DNA of 64,000 nucleotides from Sphingomonas arenae (GCF_016924655.1 NZ_JAFFJU010000001.1:124001-188000); one strand, 5' to 3'. Counted from the first letter of the stretch, positions 51,427 through 61,343 are shown. The notes: generated by a model from the letters alone, not told the origin. A program made the numbers and translations.

Positions 51427-52076
51427 TCTTCTTCGTCGGTCTCGATCAGCACCCAGTTCGGGTCGCGGGAGGCGAGGTCGCGGCGGAAGGTCCACAGGTC
51501 GCGGGTCTGCACGGCGTCGCTCAGCGAACCCGCAATTACCTCCCCGTCGGCATTCCGGGTCACTGCGGCGATGTCCGCCTCGAACCGCACGGCGATCACC
51601 GCGACCGACTGGGTCAGCGAAGCTTCGGCGATCACCGCCTGCTCGATCGCGATCAGGCGATTGTCGAGCTTGTGACCAGCGGCTTCGCGCTCTTCGACAG
51701 CCGAGGCGAAGGTCCGGTACACGTCCGGATCGATGAAGCCGCTCACGCTGTCCAGGTCGCCGCGCCAGAACGCCTCCAGCACCATCCGGTAGGCGGCCTG
51801 CGCCCCTTCGAGGAAGCGCGCCACGTCGAAGGACTGGTCGGCGGCAAGGATTGCCCGCACCCCGGGCCCAGCGGTCGGAAGATAAGCGTCGCCCGACGCC
51901 TCCGCCGCATTGCCCGAAGTCAGCGGCGAAGCCTGCGCGCGCGCGGCGACGGCTGCTTCCGGCTCTGCGGGCTTGAGCGTGAGTTGCTGCTCATGTCCCG
52001 TCCGCTCGCCCAGCACGCTGTACAGGCGCAGGCCGATGAAGAGCGCCACGAGGGCGAGGATGATGATTGCCGTCAA
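51423..52076 (-). CDS. Tim44-domain protein
   Basis: 217 residues: a single N-terminal membrane helix (IIILALVALFIGLRLYSVLG) and a C-terminal Tim44-like domain (FLEGAQAAYRMVLEAFWRGDLD...LDNRLIAIEQAVIAEASL...LWTFRRDL). Alphaproteobacterial homologues of the mitochondrial import factor, suggested to be envelope-stress or membrane-anchoring proteins. It divergently faces secB. Confidence 0.88.
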   Translation of the reverse strand: MTAIIILALVALFIGLRLYSVLGERTGHEQQLTLKPAEPEAAVAARAQASPLTSGNAAEASGDAYLPTAGPGVRAILAADQSFDVARFLEGAQAAYRMVLEAFWRGDLDSVSGFIDPDVYRTFASAVEEREAAGHKLDNRLIAIEQAVIAEASLTQSVAVIAVRFEADIAAVTRNADGEVIAGSLSDAVQTRDLWTFRRDLASRDPNWVLIETDEEE

Positions 52077-52267
52077 GCTAGCGATCCTGTCAGTCGTTCA
52101 ACGTATAACATAGTGTTGCGTGCCACGCCTTCAAACGGTTCCTTGGGTCCACCTGGCGCAGTCCGCCGCCATTGCACCGCTTTCACCCGACTGCTAGTCG
52201 CGCCTCCAGACCGGGCCTACATCGGCTCTGCCTTCATTTCATATATCGCCTCAAGGGTAAATCGAAC

Positions 52268-52783
52268 ATGGCCGATCAGGATTCCAGCAGCCCGACCAAC
52301 GGCAACGGCGACGTTGCGGACCTGCCCCAGGTTGCCGGCCTCGCCCAGTACATCAAGGACCTATCGGTCGAGAACCCGAGCGCTCCGGCCGTCTACCAGT
52401 GGCAGGAACAGCCCCAACTCGACGTCCAGTTCAACATCAACGTGAACAAGGTTTCGGACGAGGTTCACGAAGTGGTGCTGAAGATCGACGCCAGTGCCCG
52501 TTCGCAGAGCGGCGTCCATTTCGTCGTGGACCTGAGCTACGCGGGCCTGTTCGCGCTGCGCAACGTGCCCGAAGAGGCGCTTGCCCCGTTCATGCTGGTC
52601 GAGGCACCGCGCCTGCTGTTCCCCTTCGCCCGGCAGATCATCGCCTCCTCCGTCCAGGACGCCGGCTTCCCGCCGCTGATGCTCGACCCCATCGACTTCG
52701 CCGGCATCTATCAGGCCCAGATCCAGGCGGCTCAGCAGGGTCAGTCGGCGGACGGCCAGGGTGCAGAGCCGAGCATCCAGTAA
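52268..52783 (+). CDS. secB: Protein-export chaperone SecB
   Basis: 171 residues from the ATG at 52268. The SecB fold is clear: GLAQYIKDLSVENPSAPAVYQW, DVQFNINVNKVSDEVHEVVLKID, VDLSYAGLFALRNVPEE, LLFPFARQIIASSVQDAGFPPLMLDPIDFAGIY. It tetramerises and delivers unfolded preproteins to SecA. The Gln/Ala-rich tail is species-variable. Confidence 0.96.
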   Translation: MADQDSSSPTNGNGDVADLPQVAGLAQYIKDLSVENPSAPAVYQWQEQPQLDVQFNINVNKVSDEVHEVVLKIDASARSQSGVHFVVDLSYAGLFALRNVPEEALAPFMLVEAPRLLFPFARQIIASSVQDAGFPPLMLDPIDFAGIYQAQIQAAQQGQSADGQGAEPSIQ

Positions 52784-52817
52784 ACTCGCCCTCCCGCACG
52801 GACGCGGCTCCAGCCCC

Positions 52818-54383
52818 ATGAACCTGCTCAAGGCCACCGGCACCATCGGCGGGCTGACCATGCTCAGCCGCGTGCTCGGCTTTGCGCGGGACATGATCGC
52901 AGCGCGGCTCCTCGGCGCAAGCCACGCCAACGACGCTTTTAACCTGGCCTTCCTCCTGCCGAACATCTTCCGCCGCTTGTTCGCGGAAGGAGCCTTCTCG
53001 TCCGGCTTCGTGCCTTTGTTCAGCCGCCGGCTCGCGGGCGGCGGAATGGAGGATGCGCAGCAATTTTCCAACGACATCCTGGCTGTCTTCATGCCTGCGC
53101 TGCTGCTGGTCACGGCGCTGTTCGTGATCTTCATGCCGGGCGTGCTGTTGCTGGTCGTTCCGGAATATGCCGACACGCCGGGCAAGTTCGAGCTCGCGGT
53201 CGAGCTGTCGCGCTACACCTTCCCATACCTTCTGTTCATCAGCCTAGTCGCGCTCCTCTCCGGCGTGCTCAACAGCCTGACCCGCTTCGCTGTCGCGGCT
53301 TTCGCCCCGGCGCTGCTCAACCTGGCGCTGATCGCTGGCCTGCTGCTTGCGCCTCGCAACGACCTCGCGATCGTCCGCTTCATGGCCGCAGCCGTGCTCG
53401 TCGGAGGCGTCGCGCAATTCGCACTTTGTTGGTTCGCAGTCCGGCGCGCTGGGGTGCAACTCCGCTTTGGCCGCCCGCGCCTGACCCCCGCGGTTCGGGA
53501 ACTGGTGATCCTGATCCTGCCTGCGACCGCCGCGGCGGGCGTGTACCAGCTCAGTCAGCTGTTCTATGCGTACTTCTCCTCCCGGCTGGGCGAAGGCGCG
53601 CTCACCATGCTGAGCTATGCCGACCGGCTGAACCAATTGCCCCTGTCGATCATCGGCACTGCGCTCGGCGTCGCTATCCTTCCAGCAATCAGCCAGGCGA
53701 TTGCCCGCAACGAAGAAGCCGACGCGGCCGATGTCCAGGCCCGGGCCTTCGACCTTTCCATGCTGCTCACGCTACCCGCGACCCTGGCATTAATGGTCGC
53801 GAGCTTCCCGATCATCGGGGCGCTTTACCGCGGGGGCGAATATTCCCTCGACGCGGCGCAGACCACGGCAAACATACTGGCCATTCTGGTCACCGGCCTC
53901 CCCGCCTATGTGTTGGTGAAGGTGCTCACTCCCGCGTTTTATGCGCGCAAGGACGTGAAGACACCCGTCACAATCGGCATGGCGGTCCTTGCGCTCAGCA
54001 TTCCGGCGAACTTCCTGCTCATCCCGGAGGTGGGCATATACAGCCTGGCGATCGTCACTTCGGCCGGGGCCTGGATTAACTTCATCCTGCTGTTCTCGAT
54101 CCTGTATATTCGCGGCCACTTTCGGATGCCTGTCTGGCTCGTGAGCCGGGTCGCGCGCCAGCTGGTCGCCGCGCTAGCCATGGCGGGCGCGCTGTTTGTG
54201 CTCCGCGGCGTTCTTGCCGACTGGTTCCTCGGCAGTGTGGTCGAGCGAGCAATAGGCCTCGCAGTGCTCGTGGGCACGGGCGGCCTGGTCTACTTCGGCA
54301 TCGCCTTCCTGCTCGGCGGCGTGGACAAGGCGGCGTTCAAGGCCCTCATCTCCCGCAAGAGGCCCGTTCAGGATGCCGGCTGA
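52818..54383 (+). CDS. murJ: Lipid II flippase MurJ
   Basis: 521 residues from the ATG at 52818. The N-terminal MurJ motif ([22 protein letters not shown]) with [28 protein letters not shown] is followed by about 14 membrane helices. It flips the peptidoglycan precursor lipid II. Just downstream of secB and overlapping trpS by 11 bases. Alternative MOP-family roles are less likely given the signature. Confidence 0.94.
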   Translation: MNLLKATGTIGGLTMLSRVLGFARDMIAARLLGASHANDAFNLAFLLPNIFRRLFAEGAFSSGFVPLFSRRLAGGGMEDAQQFSNDILAVFMPALLLVTALFVIFMPGVLLLVVPEYADTPGKFELAVELSRYTFPYLLFISLVALLSGVLNSLTRFAVAAFAPALLNLALIAGLLLAPRNDLAIVRFMAAAVLVGGVAQFALCWFAVRRAGVQLRFGRPRLTPAVRELVILILPATAAAGVYQLSQLFYAYFSSRLGEGALTMLSYADRLNQLPLSIIGTALGVAILPAISQAIARNEEADAADVQARAFDLSMLLTLPATLALMVASFPIIGALYRGGEYSLDAAQTTANILAILVTGLPAYVLVKVLTPAFYARKDVKTPVTIGMAVLALSIPANFLLIPEVGIYSLAIVTSAGAWINFILLFSILYIRGHFRMPVWLVSRVARQLVAALAMAGALFVLRGVLADWFLGSVVERAIGLAVLVGTGGLVYFGIAFLLGGVDKAAFKALISRKRPVQDAG

Positions 54384-55395
54384 TTTCCCTTCCGTCCCCG
54401 TGACCCGCGTCGTTTCGGGGATCCAGCCGACAGGCAACCTGCACCTGGGCAACCTGCTCGGGGCCATCCTTCGCTGGGTGAAGATGCAGGATGACGCTCC
54501 CTGCTTCTTCTTCCTCGCCGACCTTCATTCTCTGTCGGAGCATGTCCCCGCGGAGGTTCGCCGCGCCAACATCCGCGAGATGGCGGCCGCGCTGATCGCC
54601 AGCGGTATCGACCCCGCCAAATCCGTCCTCTTCGTCCAAAGCGCCGTTCCGGCCCATGCCGAGCTGTGCTGGCTGCTGAACGGCACTGCCCGCATGGGCT
54701 GGCTCAGCCGAATGACCCAGTGGAAGGACAAGTCAGGCAAGAACAAGGAAGGCGCCTCGGTTGCCCTGTTCGACTATCCTGTCCTTCAGGCCGCGGACAT
54801 CCTTGTCTACCGGCCGAGCCACGTGCCCGTCGGTGAGGACCAGAAGCAACATATCGAGCTGACCCGCGACATCGCGATCAAGTTCAACACCGATTGCGAC
54901 GTCGATCTGTTCATCCCACCCGAGCCCTACATCGGTGGCGGAACGGCCGCGCGCGTCATGTCCCTGCGTGACGGCACCGCGAAGATGAGCAAGTCCGATC
55001 CCTCGGACATGAGCCGCATCAACCTCATCGACGACGACGACACTATCGCGTCCAAGATCCGCAAGGCTCGCACCGACCCGGATCCCCTGCCTTCCGAGCT
55101 GGAGGGACTGGATGGCCGACCGGAAGCTCGCAATCTCGTCGGCATCATGGCCGCGGCGACCGACAGGTCGGAGCAGGACGTCTTGCGCGACTTCGCCGGA
55201 CAGGGTTTCGGGGCGTTCAAGCCGGTCTTGGCGGACGCCCTGATCGCGTTGCTCGCCCCCATCCGTAGCCGCCTGGTTGAGCTGAGATCCGACGCGGCGG
55301 CGCTCGATGCTCACCTGTCCGACGGTGCGCAGCGTGCTCGTGAAGCGGCCGCGCCGACGCTCGCCGCTGCAAAACAGGCTCTCGGCCTGCTGTAG
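54373..55395 (+). CDS. trpS: Tryptophanyl-tRNA synthetase
   Basis: 340 residues. The class-I HIGH-like motif is [16 protein letters not shown] (about residue 18), with [14 protein letters not shown] and the KMSKS motif in [12 protein letters not shown] (about residue 197). The start at 54373 overlaps murJ. Standard bacterial length; secure. Confidence 0.96.
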   Translation: MPADFPSVPVTRVVSGIQPTGNLHLGNLLGAILRWVKMQDDAPCFFFLADLHSLSEHVPAEVRRANIREMAAALIASGIDPAKSVLFVQSAVPAHAELCWLLNGTARMGWLSRMTQWKDKSGKNKEGASVALFDYPVLQAADILVYRPSHVPVGEDQKQHIELTRDIAIKFNTDCDVDLFIPPEPYIGGGTAARVMSLRDGTAKMSKSDPSDMSRINLIDDDDTIASKIRKARTDPDPLPSELEGLDGRPEARNLVGIMAAATDRSEQDVLRDFAGQGFGAFKPVLADALIALLAPIRSRLVELRSDAAALDAHLSDGAQRAREAAAPTLAAAKQALGLL

Positions 55396-55499
55396 ATCAA
55401 TTCACCGGCCCACCGGCTCGCTTCATCGACCGTTCACAGCAACTCATGCTATACGCCTGACGTACTTACAGAAAATCTCTTTGAGTCGAGGCTGTCACG

Positions 55500-56192
55500 A
55501 TGAACATGATCAAGAAGGCCGCTGCCGCCGTCCTGGCCGGCGTCGCGGCCATTGGGCTGTCGGGCTGCGCAACTGGCCTGCCCGCCAAGGTCACCCGCTT
55601 CCAGGCCATGCCCGCTCCCCAGGGGCAGAGCTTCTATATCGTCCCGGGCGCTGGGGAAGCGCAGGGCGGCGGGCTGGAGTTCAGCCGCTATGCGGCCATC
55701 GTCGCCCAGCAGATGCAGGCGCAGGGTTACGCCCAGGCGGCCTCGCCCCAGCAGGCGTCGATGATCGTCCAGTTGGGCTATGGCGTCGACAAGGGCACGC
55801 AGCGGATCGTCGAGGACCCGTTCGTCGGCCCGCGCTTCTACGATCCCTTCTACAGCCCACGCTTTGGCGTCTGGTACGGCCGACCCTATTACTCGCGCTT
55901 CGGCTACTACGGCCGGTTCGGCTCGCCCTTCTACTACGGCTGGGACGACCCCTTCTGGTTCGGGGACCGCGGCATCCGCAGCTACACCGAATACCGTAGC
56001 GAGCTTGAACTCGACATCCGCAGCCGCGCGACCAACCAATCGCTGTTCGAGGGCAAGGCGGTCGCCCGCTCCACCACGGATGAACTCGGCCGACTGGTGC
56101 CGAACCTGATCGAGGCCATGTTCACAAATTTCCCTGGCCGCAACGGGGAGACGGTACGGATCACCGTTCCGCCGGCCAAGCGCAGCCGCTGA
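55500..56192 (+). CDS. DUF4136 lipoprotein
   Basis: 230 residues. The lipobox (AIGLSG-C) follows a long Ala-rich signal sequence. DUF4136 begins FQAMPAPQGQSFYIVPG and includes SMIVQLGYGVDKGTQRIV, a Tyr/Phe-rich low-complexity stretch (FYDPFYSPRFGVWYGRPYY...), and a helical end (AMFTNFPG). These are abundant outer-membrane lipoproteins of unknown role. Ends at a strong terminator. Confidence 0.85.
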   Translation: MNMIKKAAAAVLAGVAAIGLSGCATGLPAKVTRFQAMPAPQGQSFYIVPGAGEAQGGGLEFSRYAAIVAQQMQAQGYAQAASPQQASMIVQLGYGVDKGTQRIVEDPFVGPRFYDPFYSPRFGVWYGRPYYSRFGYYGRFGSPFYYGWDDPFWFGDRGIRSYTEYRSELELDIRSRATNQSLFEGKAVARSTTDELGRLVPNLIEAMFTNFPGRNGETVRITVPPAKRSR

Positions 56193-56214
56193 GCCGCGCC
56201 GCTTGACACGAAAG

Positions 56215-56244
56215 GCCCGCTCGGAGCGATCCGGGCGGGCTTTT
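56215..56244. terminator. Hairpin terminator after the DUF4136 gene
   Basis: GCCCGC (56215-56220) pairs with GCGGGC (56235-56240), extended by flanking pairs, followed by TTTT. It also lies just past the end of the converging regulator gene. Confidence 0.8.
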
Positions 56245-57291
56245 CTATGCGCGCCCGTGCCGCCCCGCCGCGAGCAGCGCTCCTACCAGCAAGGCGCCGA
56301 ACAAGGCTCCCTCCAGTGCGGCCGTGATCGCCAGGCTGACCGGCCCGAGCCCACCTTCCCCCATCAGCGCGCCGAGATTGTCGATGCGCAGGCGCGACTC
56401 CGGAAAGCTGCCGGCAAGCTGGTCCAGGCTGCCGATCAGCAACCGCCCGCCCGTCACGCTGATCAGCAGGCCAGCGCTCGCCCCCAAGCCGGCCGCCAGC
56501 GCCATCGCTTGGCGCAGCGTGAGCTTGCGGCCTATCCAGCAGCCCAGTCCCAACGCCGCCCCTAGCACCGCTCCTTCGGCCGCGCCCGTGACGTCGCCCG
56601 GGGAACGACCGACCAAAAGCATGAAGGCATCGCTGCCAAGCAACTTGACGGCAGCTCCGACCAGCAACCCGCCTGCCGCGCCACCGACAACGCTCCACCC
56701 GTCGAAGCGCTCTCGCAGCGCGCGCGCGGCCGCGATCCCGAACGCCACTCCGGCGCCGCCGAGCAGCGCCACCAATACGGTGACGCACAGCAGCACCAGC
56801 AGCGCCGACGCCGCTCCGATCGGTCCCTCGCTGGCCGACACGAAGCCGATCACCAGCCCGCCTAGCAGCCCCGCCGCCACGCCGCCCCCGGTTCCAGCGA
56901 GCCCGTCGCGCAGGAGATCGGTCCACCAGACCGTGCCGCCGCCGACTCCCGACCTCGCGACCGGCCCTGCGCTCCCATCCTCCACGTGCGCGATGAAGCG
57001 GTAGCCGTGCTTCGGCACCGTCTCGATGAAGCGCGGCCGTCCCGCCTCGTCTCCCAATTGCCGCCGAAGCGTCCGGATGCACTGGGTCAGCGCTTCGTCG
57101 GTAACCGGCACGCCGCGCCAGACCTCCTCCATGAAGCGGTCCTTGGTGACCAGCCGCCCCCGTTCCCGCACCAAGAGCTCCAGAGCATCGAAGTAGCGTC
57201 CATTGATCTCGACGACCTCACCGTCACGGCTGAGCCTCCGTTCGCCCGGGGCGAGCAGGAAATCGGCGAAACGGAAGCGAACCGGCTGCAT
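56245..57291 (-). CDS. Winged-helix regulator with a membrane domain
   Basis: 348 residues. Residues 1-105 form an OmpR/CadC-type winged helix (EINGRYFDALELLVRERGRLVTKDRFMEEVWRG, TQCIRTLRRQLGDEAGRPRFIETVPKHGYRF). The remainder has about eight glycine/alanine-rich membrane segments in a repeating pattern, unlike the single helix of CadC or ToxR. It could sense an envelope signal directly. A divergent membrane protein gene starts 87 bp away. Confidence 0.75.
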   Translation of the reverse strand: MQPVRFRFADFLLAPGERRLSRDGEVVEINGRYFDALELLVRERGRLVTKDRFMEEVWRGVPVTDEALTQCIRTLRRQLGDEAGRPRFIETVPKHGYRFIAHVEDGSAGPVARSGVGGGTVWWTDLLRDGLAGTGGGVAAGLLGGLVIGFVSASEGPIGAASALLVLLCVTVLVALLGGAGVAFGIAAARALRERFDGWSVVGGAAGGLLVGAAVKLLGSDAFMLLVGRSPGDVTGAAEGAVLGAALGLGCWIGRKLTLRQAMALAAGLGASAGLLISVTGGRLLIGSLDQLAGSFPESRLRIDNLGALMGEGGLGPVSLAITAALEGALFGALLVGALLAAGRHGRA

Positions 57292-57378
57292 TTTTCAGCA
57301 AACCCTCATGACTTGCTCATGCCGGTCAGCCCGGGTGAGTGCATCCTGATCGCCTCTTCCGATCACGAAAGGCAAGAC

Positions 57379-57942
57379 ATGACCAGCTTTACCGAACCCC
57401 GCCGCCGGCCCAATCCCTGGCGGGTCGCCGGCTGGAGCACCGCCGTCGGCCTGCTGCTCCTGCCGCTCATCGCCATGCAGTTCACCACAGAGGTCAACTG
57501 GACCTTCGGCGACTTTCTATTCGCCGCCATGATGTTCGGTCTTGTCGGCCTGACCCTGGAACTCGTGGTCCGCGCCTCGCCGAGCTGGTTCTACCGTGGC
57601 GGCGTCGCAGCGGCCGTGCTGGCAACGTTTCTCCTGACCTGGAGCAATCTGGCCGTGGGCTTCATCGGCAACGAGGACAATCCCGCCAACGCCTTGTTCT
57701 TCGGGATCCCCGCCCTGGTCCTCCTCGCGTCCGCATTGGCCGGCTTCCGCGCTGGGGGCATGGTCTGGGCGATGGTGCTCGCCGCCGCGGCGCAGATCGC
57801 CATCCCCCTCGCCATTATGAGCTTCGGCCTCGGCGATCCCGTCCGCATCCGCCCCATCGAATTCCCGATCGCCACGGGCATCTTCACCGCCCTCTGGCTC
57901 ACCTCCGCCGCCCTGTTTCGCCACGCGGCGCGGGAGAGGTAA
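57379..57942 (+). CDS. Hypothetical membrane protein
   Basis: 187 residues from the ATG at 57379 with AAAGG upstream. Five to six membrane helices (for example GWSTAVGLLLLPLIAMQF, FLFAAMMFGLVGLTLELVV, GGMVWAMVLAAAAQIAIPLAIMSFGLG) and a conserved-looking EVNWTFGDF near the first loop. Divergent from the winged-helix membrane regulator, a possible target of it. No family recognised. Confidence 0.7.
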   Translation: MTSFTEPRRRPNPWRVAGWSTAVGLLLLPLIAMQFTTEVNWTFGDFLFAAMMFGLVGLTLELVVRASPSWFYRGGVAAAVLATFLLTWSNLAVGFIGNEDNPANALFFGIPALVLLASALAGFRAGGMVWAMVLAAAAQIAIPLAIMSFGLGDPVRIRPIEFPIATGIFTALWLTSAALFRHAARER

Positions 57943-58002
57943 AGACCTTCCACCAGCCGTGCGCATGTCTGCGTTCGACCCATTGAGGACTGTCGCTCCA
58001 AT

Positions 58003-58371
58003 CTAGGTGCGCTGCCGCGACATTACCTTGCCGAGCAGCCAAATCAGTCCGCCGACCAGAATGACGTCCAACCACATGGCGAGCTTGAATGTAGACCGTT
58101 CCGCGTGATGCCAATCGATGGCTGTGACAGCCGCCACGTGGAAAGCCGCGATGATGAGCAACGCGACCCAGAACCATGTTCGCTTCCTGAGTGGCGAGAA
58201 CACGAACGGCATTAGCACGATAGAAAGGACCGAAACTGCGACTGCTTGGCCCTGACCTGCAGGAAGCCAGAAAAGAGCAAACAGAACGAACGGAGCCAGC
58301 GCCGCCCCAACTACGCAGCCCTGTTCATGCGTGACCGTTCCGAAGATCTCGTCGTCTTGATCGTCTGACAT
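58003..58371 (-). CDS. Small hypothetical membrane protein
   Basis: 122 residues with four hydrophobic segments (VVGAALAPFVLFALFWLP, AVAVSVLSIVLMPFVF, FWVALLIIAAFHVAAV, MWLDVILVGGLIWLLG), an acidic N-terminus and a basic end. No recognised domain; lower GC than its neighbours. Confidence 0.55.
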   Translation of the reverse strand: MSDDQDDEIFGTVTHEQGCVVGAALAPFVLFALFWLPAGQGQAVAVSVLSIVLMPFVFSPLRKRTWFWVALLIIAAFHVAAVTAIDWHHAERSTFKLAMWLDVILVGGLIWLLGKVMSRQRT

Positions 58372-58456
58372 TCATTTCAGCCTAACAGGCAAGGATCCGC
58401 TTTCCACCCGTTCACGACACCCAGGCTAGCCGTCTGAGTTCGACCGATTGCGGGCA

Positions 58457-58732
58457 TTAGAGGCCCTGCGCTCGCAAGCTCTCCGCCAAGGCACGTATAT
58501 CCTCAAAAGAGGCTGGGTTGCTGATGCCGATGGGGTATTCGTTCGTCACATAGCGCTCGCTAATCTTCAGTAGCGGCGCGATCGCTTTCTCTTCCTGCTG
58601 CTCACACGGTGACCAACTCATCAGGTCATCAATCTCGTATCCCGTCCCTTGACCCTCCACATGACGCAGGAGGGCTTCTGAGGCAGGCATCGGGTTGGCC
58701 AGTAACCGACCGATGAAAGTTCTTGATGTCAT
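58457..58732 (-). CDS. Small hypothetical protein
   Basis: 91 residues, soluble and acidic, without signal peptide. The layout (SFEDIRALAESLRAQGL at the end, ISERYVTNEYPIGISNPASF in the middle) is not recognisable. Like the gene before it, it has somewhat lower GC than the flanking core genes. It may be an immunity-type or phage-derived protein, but nothing in the sequence proves it. Confidence 0.5.
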   Translation of the reverse strand: MTSRTFIGRLLANPMPASEALLRHVEGQGTGYEIDDLMSWSPCEQQEEKAIAPLLKISERYVTNEYPIGISNPASFEDIRALAESLRAQGL

Positions 58733-58832
58733 GGACCAATCTTAGGCGCGGCTAACGTCCGATTTCCACCCAAGGCAGACGCTCACGCTCTCCAGGGCTC
58801 CACTTGAGGTCGAGATGACGTAAGCTGCTCTG

Positions 58833-59294
58833 ATGACCGGTCCCTCCTTCACAGTCCATCGTCTTGGTCCTGGTGACGAGGAGACCTTTCGTGCCCTGAA
58901 CGCCGTCTTCCGCGAGGCGTTCAACGAACCTGACACCTATGCCGATCAGAGTGTCAGCGAGAACTATCTCGAGGGGCTGCTCTCGCGGGAGCATATCGTC
59001 CCTCTCGTCGCGCGCTCCGGGGATGAGGTCGTCGGAGGACTGGTCGCCTACGAATTGGACAAGTTCGAGGCTGCGCGCCGGGAAATCTACATCTACGACC
59101 TCGCGGTCCGCGAAGCCGACCGGCGCAAGGGCGTGGCGACTGCCCTTATCCATCACCTCCGCAGCATTGCGGCCGACCGTGAGGCCTGGGTGATCTTCGT
59201 GCAGGCCGACCACGGCGACGACCCCGCGATCGCCCTCTACACCAAGCTGGGTACGCGCGAGGACGTGCTGCACTTCGACATACCGGTGCGCTGA
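58833..59294 (+). CDS. AAC(3)-I-like GNAT acetyltransferase
   Basis: 153 residues, GNAT fold. The acetyl-CoA loop is READRRKGVATALIHHLR and the flanking motifs EIYIYDLAV, WVIFVQADHGDDPAIALYTKLGTRE match aminoglycoside 3-N-acetyltransferase type I closely. Family members acetylate gentamicin-type drugs, but many chromosomal homologues have unknown natural substrates. It sits by itself beside dnaA without mobile-element marks, so intrinsic rather than acquired. Confidence 0.8.
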   Translation: MTGPSFTVHRLGPGDEETFRALNAVFREAFNEPDTYADQSVSENYLEGLLSREHIVPLVARSGDEVVGGLVAYELDKFEAARREIYIYDLAVREADRRKGVATALIHHLRSIAADREAWVIFVQADHGDDPAIALYTKLGTREDVLHFDIPVR

Positions 59295-59304
59295 CCGGCG
59301 GCGC

Positions 59305-60711
59305 TCAGCCCTCCAGCTGCCTCGTCAGCAGGCGGATCGCCGCGTCGATCTCCGGATCGCTCGCCCGCAGCTTCTCGATCTGCCGGACCGCGTGGATCAC
59401 CGTCGTATGGTCGCGTCCTCCGAAGCGCCGGCCGATGTCCGGCAGCGACTTGGGCGTCAGCTGCTTGGACAGGTACATGGCGACCTGACGCGGTCGGGCG
59501 ACTTCACGCGCACGACGCGCGCTGGTCATCTCGGCCTTGCGGATGCGGTAATGCTCGGCGACCTGGGTCTGGATCTCGTCGATGGAGATGCGCCGCTGGT
59601 TGGCACGCAGCACGTTCGCCAGCACTTCCTCGACAAAGGGCACGTCGATCGCCCGGCCCGTCATCATGGCATAGGCCGCGATGCGATTGAGCGCACCCTC
59701 GAGCTCGCGAATGGACGCGGTCAGGCGCTTGGCCAGGAACTCCACGACATTACCCGCCATCGAAACGCCCGGCAGCAGCGCCAGCTTCGAGAGCAGGATG
59801 TTGTAGCGCAGCTCGTAATCGGCGGCGTTGATGTCGGCGACCAGGCCCCAGCTCAGGCGCGACAGGATCCGCGGCGCGATCCCGTCGAGGTCCTGCGGCG
59901 CGCGGTCGGAGGTGATCACCAGGCGACGTCCGCAGGTGATGATCTCGTTCATCGTGTGGAAGAATTCTTCCTGGGTCGATTCCTTGCCTGCGATGAACTG
60001 CACGTCATCGATCAGCAGCAGGTCGGCCGACCGCAGCCGGTGCTTGAAGCCGATCGTGTCATTCTCGCGGATGGCCCGGACGAACTCGACCATGAACTTC
60101 TCGGCCGACATCGAGACCACTTGCGCGTTCGGGCGAAGCTCCAGGAAACGCTGGCCGATCGCATGGAGCAGGTGCGTCTTTCCCCGACCGGTCCCGCCAT
60201 GGATGAACAGCGGATTGAACGTCACCGCATCGGCTTCCGCCAATGTGCGGGCAGCCGTCGCCGCGACTTCGTTGGCCTTGCCGATAACGAAGGTCGAGAA
60301 ATTGTAGCGCGGATCGAAGTTGGGTCGAGGGTGCGGTGAGGCGGCCGCGGCGCGCTCGGCCGGGATCGGCTCGTCCTCAATGATCAGCAGCGGCGCGGGC
60401 TTGGGGCCACCCTCGCACGCGACGACCCGGACTTCGCGGACGATTGGCAGCGTTGTCTTCCAGGCGAGGGCCAGCCGCTCGGCAAAATGCGATCGGACCC
60501 AGTCGGCCATGAACTGGCTCGGCATCACGAGGTCGAGCGATCCCGACTCCGGGTCGAAGTCGCCGAGCTCGGCCGGCTTCAGCCAGCCATCAAAGGTCCG
60601 GGCGCCACAATCGCGGCGAAGGCCAGCGCGGATGGTCTCCCAGGCTGCCACGAGTGGCGAGGAGAGCCCCGAACCGTCATTCGCAGACGCAATTGTCCCC
60701 GTTCCTTGCAC
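59305..60711 (-). CDS. dnaA: Chromosomal replication initiator DnaA
   Basis: 468 residues: N-terminal domain I (AWETIRAGLRRDCGARTFDGWLKPAEL), a linker, AAA+ domain III with Walker A GGTGRGKTHLLHAIG (about residue 172) and Walker B LLLIDDVQFIAGKEST, and DNA-binding domain IV with the signature GGRDHTTVIHAVRQI near the end. It opens the replication origin. No origin-like DnaA-box cluster is seen beside it. Confidence 0.97.
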   Translation of the reverse strand: MQGTGTIASANDGSGLSSPLVAAWETIRAGLRRDCGARTFDGWLKPAELGDFDPESGSLDLVMPSQFMADWVRSHFAERLALAWKTTLPIVREVRVVACEGGPKPAPLLIIEDEPIPAERAAAASPHPRPNFDPRYNFSTFVIGKANEVAATAARTLAEADAVTFNPLFIHGGTGRGKTHLLHAIGQRFLELRPNAQVVSMSAEKFMVEFVRAIRENDTIGFKHRLRSADLLLIDDVQFIAGKESTQEEFFHTMNEIITCGRRLVITSDRAPQDLDGIAPRILSRLSWGLVADINAADYELRYNILLSKLALLPGVSMAGNVVEFLAKRLTASIRELEGALNRIAAYAMMTGRAIDVPFVEEVLANVLRANQRRISIDEIQTQVAEHYRIRKAEMTSARRAREVARPRQVAMYLSKQLTPKSLPDIGRRFGGRDHTTVIHAVRQIEKLRASDPEIDAAIRLLTRQLEG

Positions 60712-61079
60712 TGCTCCGCGCCTCCTCTCGTCCCCCCGGATGCAGGCGCAAGAAGGTTCGTTCGCCCGACTCCGAGTCGCGCGTCCTTCTGCTGTCCTGC
60801 GTGTGTCCCCCCAGTGGAATCACTGCCGGAGCGAAGGGTTTTGCTGGCTTGGAGCCGCCCCGGCAAGAGGCGATTTTTCACGGAAGTGAAATAATGCGTC
60901 TTGACAGGAGAAAGCAGAGAAAAAGCTCCGTTACCCGCAGTTTTCTGCCGTATTCTGCAGATCGTTAACCCGCGAGGAGGCGCGAATCGCGGGAAACATT
61001 AGGTTTTTTCTTTGGGCACGAAAAAGGCCGCTGGATCGCTCCGGCGGCCTGTCCCGATCTGGTACTGAAGAAGCCTCGC
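60712..61079. other. dnaA upstream region with clustered GANTC sites
   Basis: A 368-bp gene-free stretch holding the dnaA promoter region and the rpsT terminator. Four CcrM-type GANTC sites lie within 221 bp: GACTC 60768-60772, GAGTC 60774-60778 (the two form an 11-bp palindrome), GAATC 60817-60821 and GAATC 60984-60988. No match to the TTATCCACA DnaA box was found, so I do not call an origin. Confidence 0.55.
61021..61049 (-). terminator. rpsT terminator
   Basis: On the minus strand GGCCGC(C) and GCGGCC form a stem around a 12-nt loop followed by TTTTT, 30 bp downstream of the rpsT stop. A classic Rho-independent terminator. Confidence 0.85.
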
Positions 61080-61343
61080 TCAGCCGAGCTGCGCGACCCG
61101 CTTTGTCAGGCGCGAGAACTTCCGCGAGGCCGTGTTCTTGTGAATGACGCCGCGCGCAACGCCACGCGCGATCTCGGGCTGCATCTTCTGCAGGGCTTCG
61201 ACCGCCAGGCCCTTGTCGCCGGCTGCGCAGGCATTCTCCACCGCCTTGACGAAGGTGCGGATGCGGCTGACGCGCGCACCGTTGATCTCCGCCCGCTTGG
61301 CGTTGCGACGGATACGCTTCTTGGCTTGCGGCGTGTTCGCCAT
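61080..61343 (-). CDS. rpsT: 30S ribosomal protein S20
   Basis: 87 residues with the conserved basic start [21 protein letters not shown], then [15 protein letters not shown] and the C-terminal [21 protein letters not shown] Shine-Dalgarno-like GAGGGAT precedes the ATG. It binds 16S rRNA in early 30S assembly. Confidence 0.97.
   Translation of the reverse strand: MANTPQAKKRIRRNAKRAEINGARVSRIRTFVKAVENACAAGDKGLAVEALQKMQPEIARGVARGVIHKNTASRKFSRLTKRVAQLG

Noticed and set aside
60712-61079. Replication origin beside dnaA
   Set aside because: No DnaA-box cluster or AT-rich unwinding region found by eye; in many alphaproteobacteria the origin is not adjacent to dnaA.
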